From Strongylocentrotus purpuratus (Eukaryota; Echinodermata; Echinoidea; Camarodonta; Strongylocentrotidae): a stretch of DNA of 64,000 nucleotides. A program made the position numbers and the translations under genes. Below, one piece after another: positions 60,285 through 64,000 of the stretch (position 1 is the first letter of the stretch; each line of letters opens with the position of its first letter). Below the pieces are notes generated by a model. It had not been told where the DNA came from. It worked only from the letters and a program-made list of their open reading frames with translations, and did no database searches. The stretch is taken from assembly GCF_000002235.5 (NCBI RefSeq), contig NW_022145605.1:30739274-30803273 (forward strand), written 5' to 3'.

Positions 60285-60850
60285 AGGACAATTACCCCCT
60301 GGGCAATCACCCCCCGGAAAATTACCCCCCGGAAAACTACCCCCCAAGGACAATTACCCCCTGGAAAATTACCCCCCGGAGATTTACCCCCCGAGGACAA
60401 TTACCCCCCATGGACAATTACCCCCCGGAAAATTACCCCCCGGAGAATTACCCCCCGAGGACAATTACCCCCCAAGGACAATTACCCCCCGGAAATTTAC
60501 CCCCCGGAAAACTACCCCCCGAGGACAACTACCCCCGAGGACAATTACCCCCCGAGGACAACTACCCCCCGGAAAACTACCCCCCGAGGACAACTACCCC
60601 CCAGGACAATTACCCCCCAGGACAATTACCCCCCGAGGACAACTACCCCCCGAGGACAACTACCCCCGAGGACAACTACCCCCCAGGACAATTACCCCCC
60701 ATGGACAACTACCCCCGAGGACAATTACCCCCCGAGGACAACTACCCCCCGGAAAACTACCCCCCGAGGACAACTACCCCCCCCCCCCCGAGGACAATTA
60801 CCCCCCCCCCTCGAAACACCATTACCTCCGAGGACAATCACACCCAGGGA
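60285..60850. repeat. C-rich minisatellite, about 17-bp unit
   Basis: An array of GAGGACAATTACCCCCC and shorter variants (GGAAAATTACCCCCC). The unit alternates in length and base content. Strand asymmetry is extreme: C-runs on plus, G-runs on minus. Long Pro-rich open frames in two phases are artefacts. It starts exactly where homology to copy A ends. Confidence 0.9.
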
Positions 60851-60879
60851 ATTTGCAACACTGTGACGTATAATGCGAG

Positions 60880-62740
60880 CTCCGCTTCAAATTGCTATTT
60901 AGAGAAAATGTCATGAACTTTCATTTTCTTAGTTATTTATGACGGCATAGATTTGTTTCGTACAGGGGTTGTGTATAAACATATTTGCAATAATTATATT
61001 TAATTATATTTTGGGTGAATGTATGTGGAAAATTTGTTAAGGAAGAATACAGATTTTTTTAAAGTTTTCTAGCACAGGGCAAATAGGCGGGGAGCTCACA
61101 AGACACGTCACGGAGTTGCATATTTGTGTTTGCACCTTCAACAAATCATAATTTTCTAATTTTTAATTGGTGAAACTTTTTCAAACTCTAGGCCATATGA
61201 AAGATAGAAACATCCACTACCTCCATCTCAGAAAAGGTTAAAGCAGGCATTTTTACTTTATTTTCCCCCTGAAACGTGGTCATGGTAATTCTATGAACCA
61301 TATGAAATTGACAAGCTTTTGTTCTTAACGAGTTTAACAGAGATTAAAAATCGAAGGGACGCTTAAGCATTAGTGACGATGTTCGCTTCTCGCCAGCTTT
61401 GTTTGACGTTATTCAGTGTGGCCTCCAAGTCTCCTAAAACTTTGACTTTTCATGAATTCTGGAAGCAAAGGAATATGTCTACGTAGACTGTGCTTAAAAT
61501 TTATTTTTTGTTTAGCTGTTTATGGTTCTCTAGTGTACGAGTTAATGTGGTGAAAATCCTATTCTTGTTTTGTCATCATTCTTTATATAAAAGAAAAGGT
61601 ATTGAACTTAAAATGTTGCGGAGGTAAATTGACATACAAGATGCAATATTTTAACTATTTACATTCTCTATCACAAGTGAATAACTTTAATAGCATTTCA
61701 AACAGTGTTTCAATTTTCAGTTTTATTTTCACTTCCAACAGAACTATCAATATAAACAATTATGACAAGAAATCAATTACATAAATCATTTTGAAAATCA
61801 TTAATTAAATTACAAAAGAATGTATACATGTGCTGTAAGTGATGTTTCGTTTGTTTAAAAGTAAAAAACTGTGAAAATGGAGGGATCTACTGAGAAGCGG
61901 GATTTGTAGAATGTGGATCCCTCAAAAGACGGTAGTAATAAACATATGGAATAAATACATATACATTTGGAGACAAAACAGATTAATCTGAAATTGTGAA
62001 ATGAGAACTTATGAATTATAAATTCATAATTTAAAAATGTATAACAACATGCTTTTCCTACGTCTGGGTGAACATGATCCAACAGAGACATAGGACGAAG
62101 ACTGACATTATATGAAAGGTCACAAACGCAATCTGTGGGGGGGGGGGGGAGTAAAACACGAGTTGACTACGCGAAGATTTAATATGTTTTATAAGATTGT
62201 AAAATAAACGAGTTCGCTTTTCGCTTAAAAGAATGGAGTGATGGGGCAAGTTTAGTACAAATACGTGAAAAGTTCCAAAATTTGAGACCGGCATAGATAA
62301 ATGTATTTAGAAGAGGTAAATGAAAGTCACCACAATGTAATTTTTTTGTAGGGGGGTGGGGGGAGGAACACATCATGAATAAAATTGAGAGCATGTCATT
62401 ACTGTTAGTTTACAAAAACTGGCCTAACTGGAAGAGATAGAGGTCATTAATTATTAACATGCTATTTTCAAAGAATATAGGATTTGTAAGGGAACGCGAC
62501 TGAGAGTTGCGATTAATACGAAGAGCTTTTTCTGCAACGATAAAACTTCTGTCCAGCAAATTTTGGCGCGTATTGCCCAAAACCATATTTGAAGAGGATA
62601 AACATGATAAATATTAATGATACATTAACACAAATAAAACACCTTCCTGCTGTCTTGAAGGAAGCCAAAGGAGGAGACTTATCAAAGTCATGTACTAAAA
62701 ACAGAGTTCTGACATCCCAAAGTAAAACTCAGAGGCAAAG
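60880..62740. other. No recognisable gene
   Basis: AT-rich sequence where upstream exons of receptor copy B would be expected. No splice-bordered frame or signal peptide could be defended. A G homopolymer lies at 62137-62150. Confidence 0.4.
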
Positions 62741-62748
62741 ATCATCAC

Positions 62749-63585
62749 AATCATGCTTATCATATAAACATGAAACAGTAAAAAAAGAGAATTAAAAAAA
62801 AACTAGAAACTTTTATCCTGAAAACAATCAAATGCATAAAAAAAGAAGATATCAAATGATATCATTCTGTATTCAACAATGTATATACGTAACACATCTC
62901 TTAATGTAAAACAAAAAATCCCATATAATGTAATGCCAAGTAAATGGGAGGTCCTGCATGTTAAAACAATTCACCTGGACTGATCAAAAACTGTACAATA
63001 GCATAGGTGACTGATCGTTAGTGAAGATTATGGGACACGCCCCTTAAAAAATCTACAATGTCTCTCCCATGGTAATTAGTAACGAGCCTGATGAGCCGGA
63101 GATTGGTATCTTGGTACACTCTCCTACGTGCGGGAGGCGCCATTCCAGCTTGCGCTTGCCCGATGCTAATCATGCTTATCATATAAACATGAAACAGTAA
63201 AAAAGAGAATTAAAAAAAATAGAAACTTTTATCCTGAAAACGATCAAATGCATACAAAAAGAAGATATCAAATGATATCATTCTGTATTCAACAATGTAT
63301 ATACGCATCTCTTAATGTAAAACAAAACATCCCATATAATGTAATGCCAAGTAAAATGGGAGGTCCTGCATGTTAAAACAATTCAACTGGACTGATCAAA
63401 AACTGTACAATAGCATAGGTGACTGATCGTTAGTGAAGATTATGGGACACGCCCCTCAAAAAATCTACAATGTCTCTCCCATGGTAATTAGTAACGAGCC
63501 TGATGAGCCGGAGATTGGTATCTTGGTACACTCTCCTACGTGCGGGAGGCGCCATTCCAGCTTGCGCTTGTCCGATCGTTACTTC
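62749..63585. repeat. 419-bp direct tandem duplication
   Basis: Units at about 62749-63167 and 63168-63585 share nearly every base, including TCATGCTTATCATATAAACA and the last codons of the transposase. A few small indels are seen. Confidence 0.9.
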
Positions 63586-63980
63586 GTTCATGGCATGTTC
63601 CCGTTTTAGGCAGGTCAAAAACTGCCAAAACGAGGGGTGGTCGGCACCGACGCCGATCTGGAACCTTCGGTGCCAGCCCTCCACATGATTGTTCGTGCGA
63701 AATTCCCCCTGCAGTGTCGCATTGAACATGTTCCACATTATGGGCGGGAACCTCGCTGCCTGGCGACCATGTCCCGCGGCTCTTTGAGGTCGACCCACAT
63801 AAGTATCCTCAAAATAATTGAGGACAGGTTGCAGCTCTGCCCTTGCAATGCCTGCCAAGGCTTCAAACGCCTCCACGGTGTCTTCCACTGGCACAAATGC
63901 AATCGCTCCTATCATTCTCGCCTGTGTCCGGATCTCCTCATCCTCGTTGTAGAGCACCTGCAGCCCTTCTTGCTTGATCT
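63430..63980 (-). CDS. Mutator-like (MULE) transposase, C-terminal exon
   Basis: The reading frame is open from an acceptor-like TTATTTTTAG at about 63980 to the stop at 63430, and carries the MULE signature FRTNNHVEGWHRRFQIGVG followed by HPSFWQFLTCLKREHAMNEV. The upstream part AFVPVEDTVEAFEAL also fits the family. Function: cut-and-paste transposition of a Mutator-family DNA element. The catalytic D-D-E part should lie to the right of the window or be missing. Base composition is much richer in GC than the neighbourhood. The last 40 or so codons are duplicated at 63010-63165 by the tandem repeat. Confidence 0.85.
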
Positions 63981-64000
63981 AAAAATAATAATATAAAACT

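Noticed and set aside
60118-60916. 251- and 168-residue Pro-rich open frames
   Set aside because: Artefacts of the C-rich minisatellite; two overlapping frames are equally open and no flanking gene structure exists.
1-64000. Search for CRISPR arrays, bacterial operons, tRNA or rRNA genes, and retrovirus-like or Polinton-like elements
   Set aside because: The tandem repeats are minisatellite or transposon arms without CRISPR spacing; tRNA-like promoters belong to SINEs; no capsid, envelope, integrase or long terminal repeat signature was recognised.

Overview
This is an AT-rich, repeat-dense animal nuclear segment. The only clear host genes are two tandem copies of an adhesion G-protein-coupled receptor gene (class B2: GAIN/GPS autoproteolysis region plus a secretin-like 7TM), both on the minus strand. 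The organism is most likely an echinoderm, probably sea-urchin-like. The reasons are the expanded adhesion-GPCR setting, the style of tRNA-derived SINEs and hAT elements, and a foldback transposon whose outer inverted repeats are 15-bp tandem repeats, the layout described for sea urchin TU elements. The species call is inference.

Layout. 1-560 holds a GC-rich inverted-repeat transposon. 560-11330 is the extracellular-coding half of receptor copy A; its GPS and 7TM exons would lie left of the window. 11-22 kb is repeat country: a TTAA element, microsatellites, LINE endonuclease and LINE 3' fragments, hAT-like and foldback elements. 22.4-24.5 kb is a third, inverted and broken piece of the receptor gene (copy C). 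24.5-30 kb is mostly unclassified sequence plus one inverted-repeat element. 30.0-59.7 kb is receptor copy B. It is read from about 59.67 kb (extracellular exons) down to a stop at 30043, and its GPS motif and all seven transmembrane helices are recognisable. 60.3-60.9 kb is a C-rich minisatellite at the edge of the duplication. 63.4-64.0 kb is the C-terminal exon of a Mutator-like transposase that runs up to the right edge.

How the parts fit. Copy B was assembled exon by exon from splice sites. From the exon at 58688-59005 to the stop, all 18 exons join with compatible splice phases, giving about 714 residues: a Cys-rich extracellular module, a Ser/Thr/Pro mucin-like stalk, GAIN, GPS, tethered agonist, 7TM and a short tail. 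Copy A shows the same first seven exons at matching spacing, so the tandem unit is roughly 48 kb. The introns act as a recorder of transposition: most elements are in one copy only, so the other copy supplies the empty site and the order of events can be read. The first exon, signal peptide and promoter were not found for either copy. I saw no retrovirus-like or other capsid- or envelope-bearing element.
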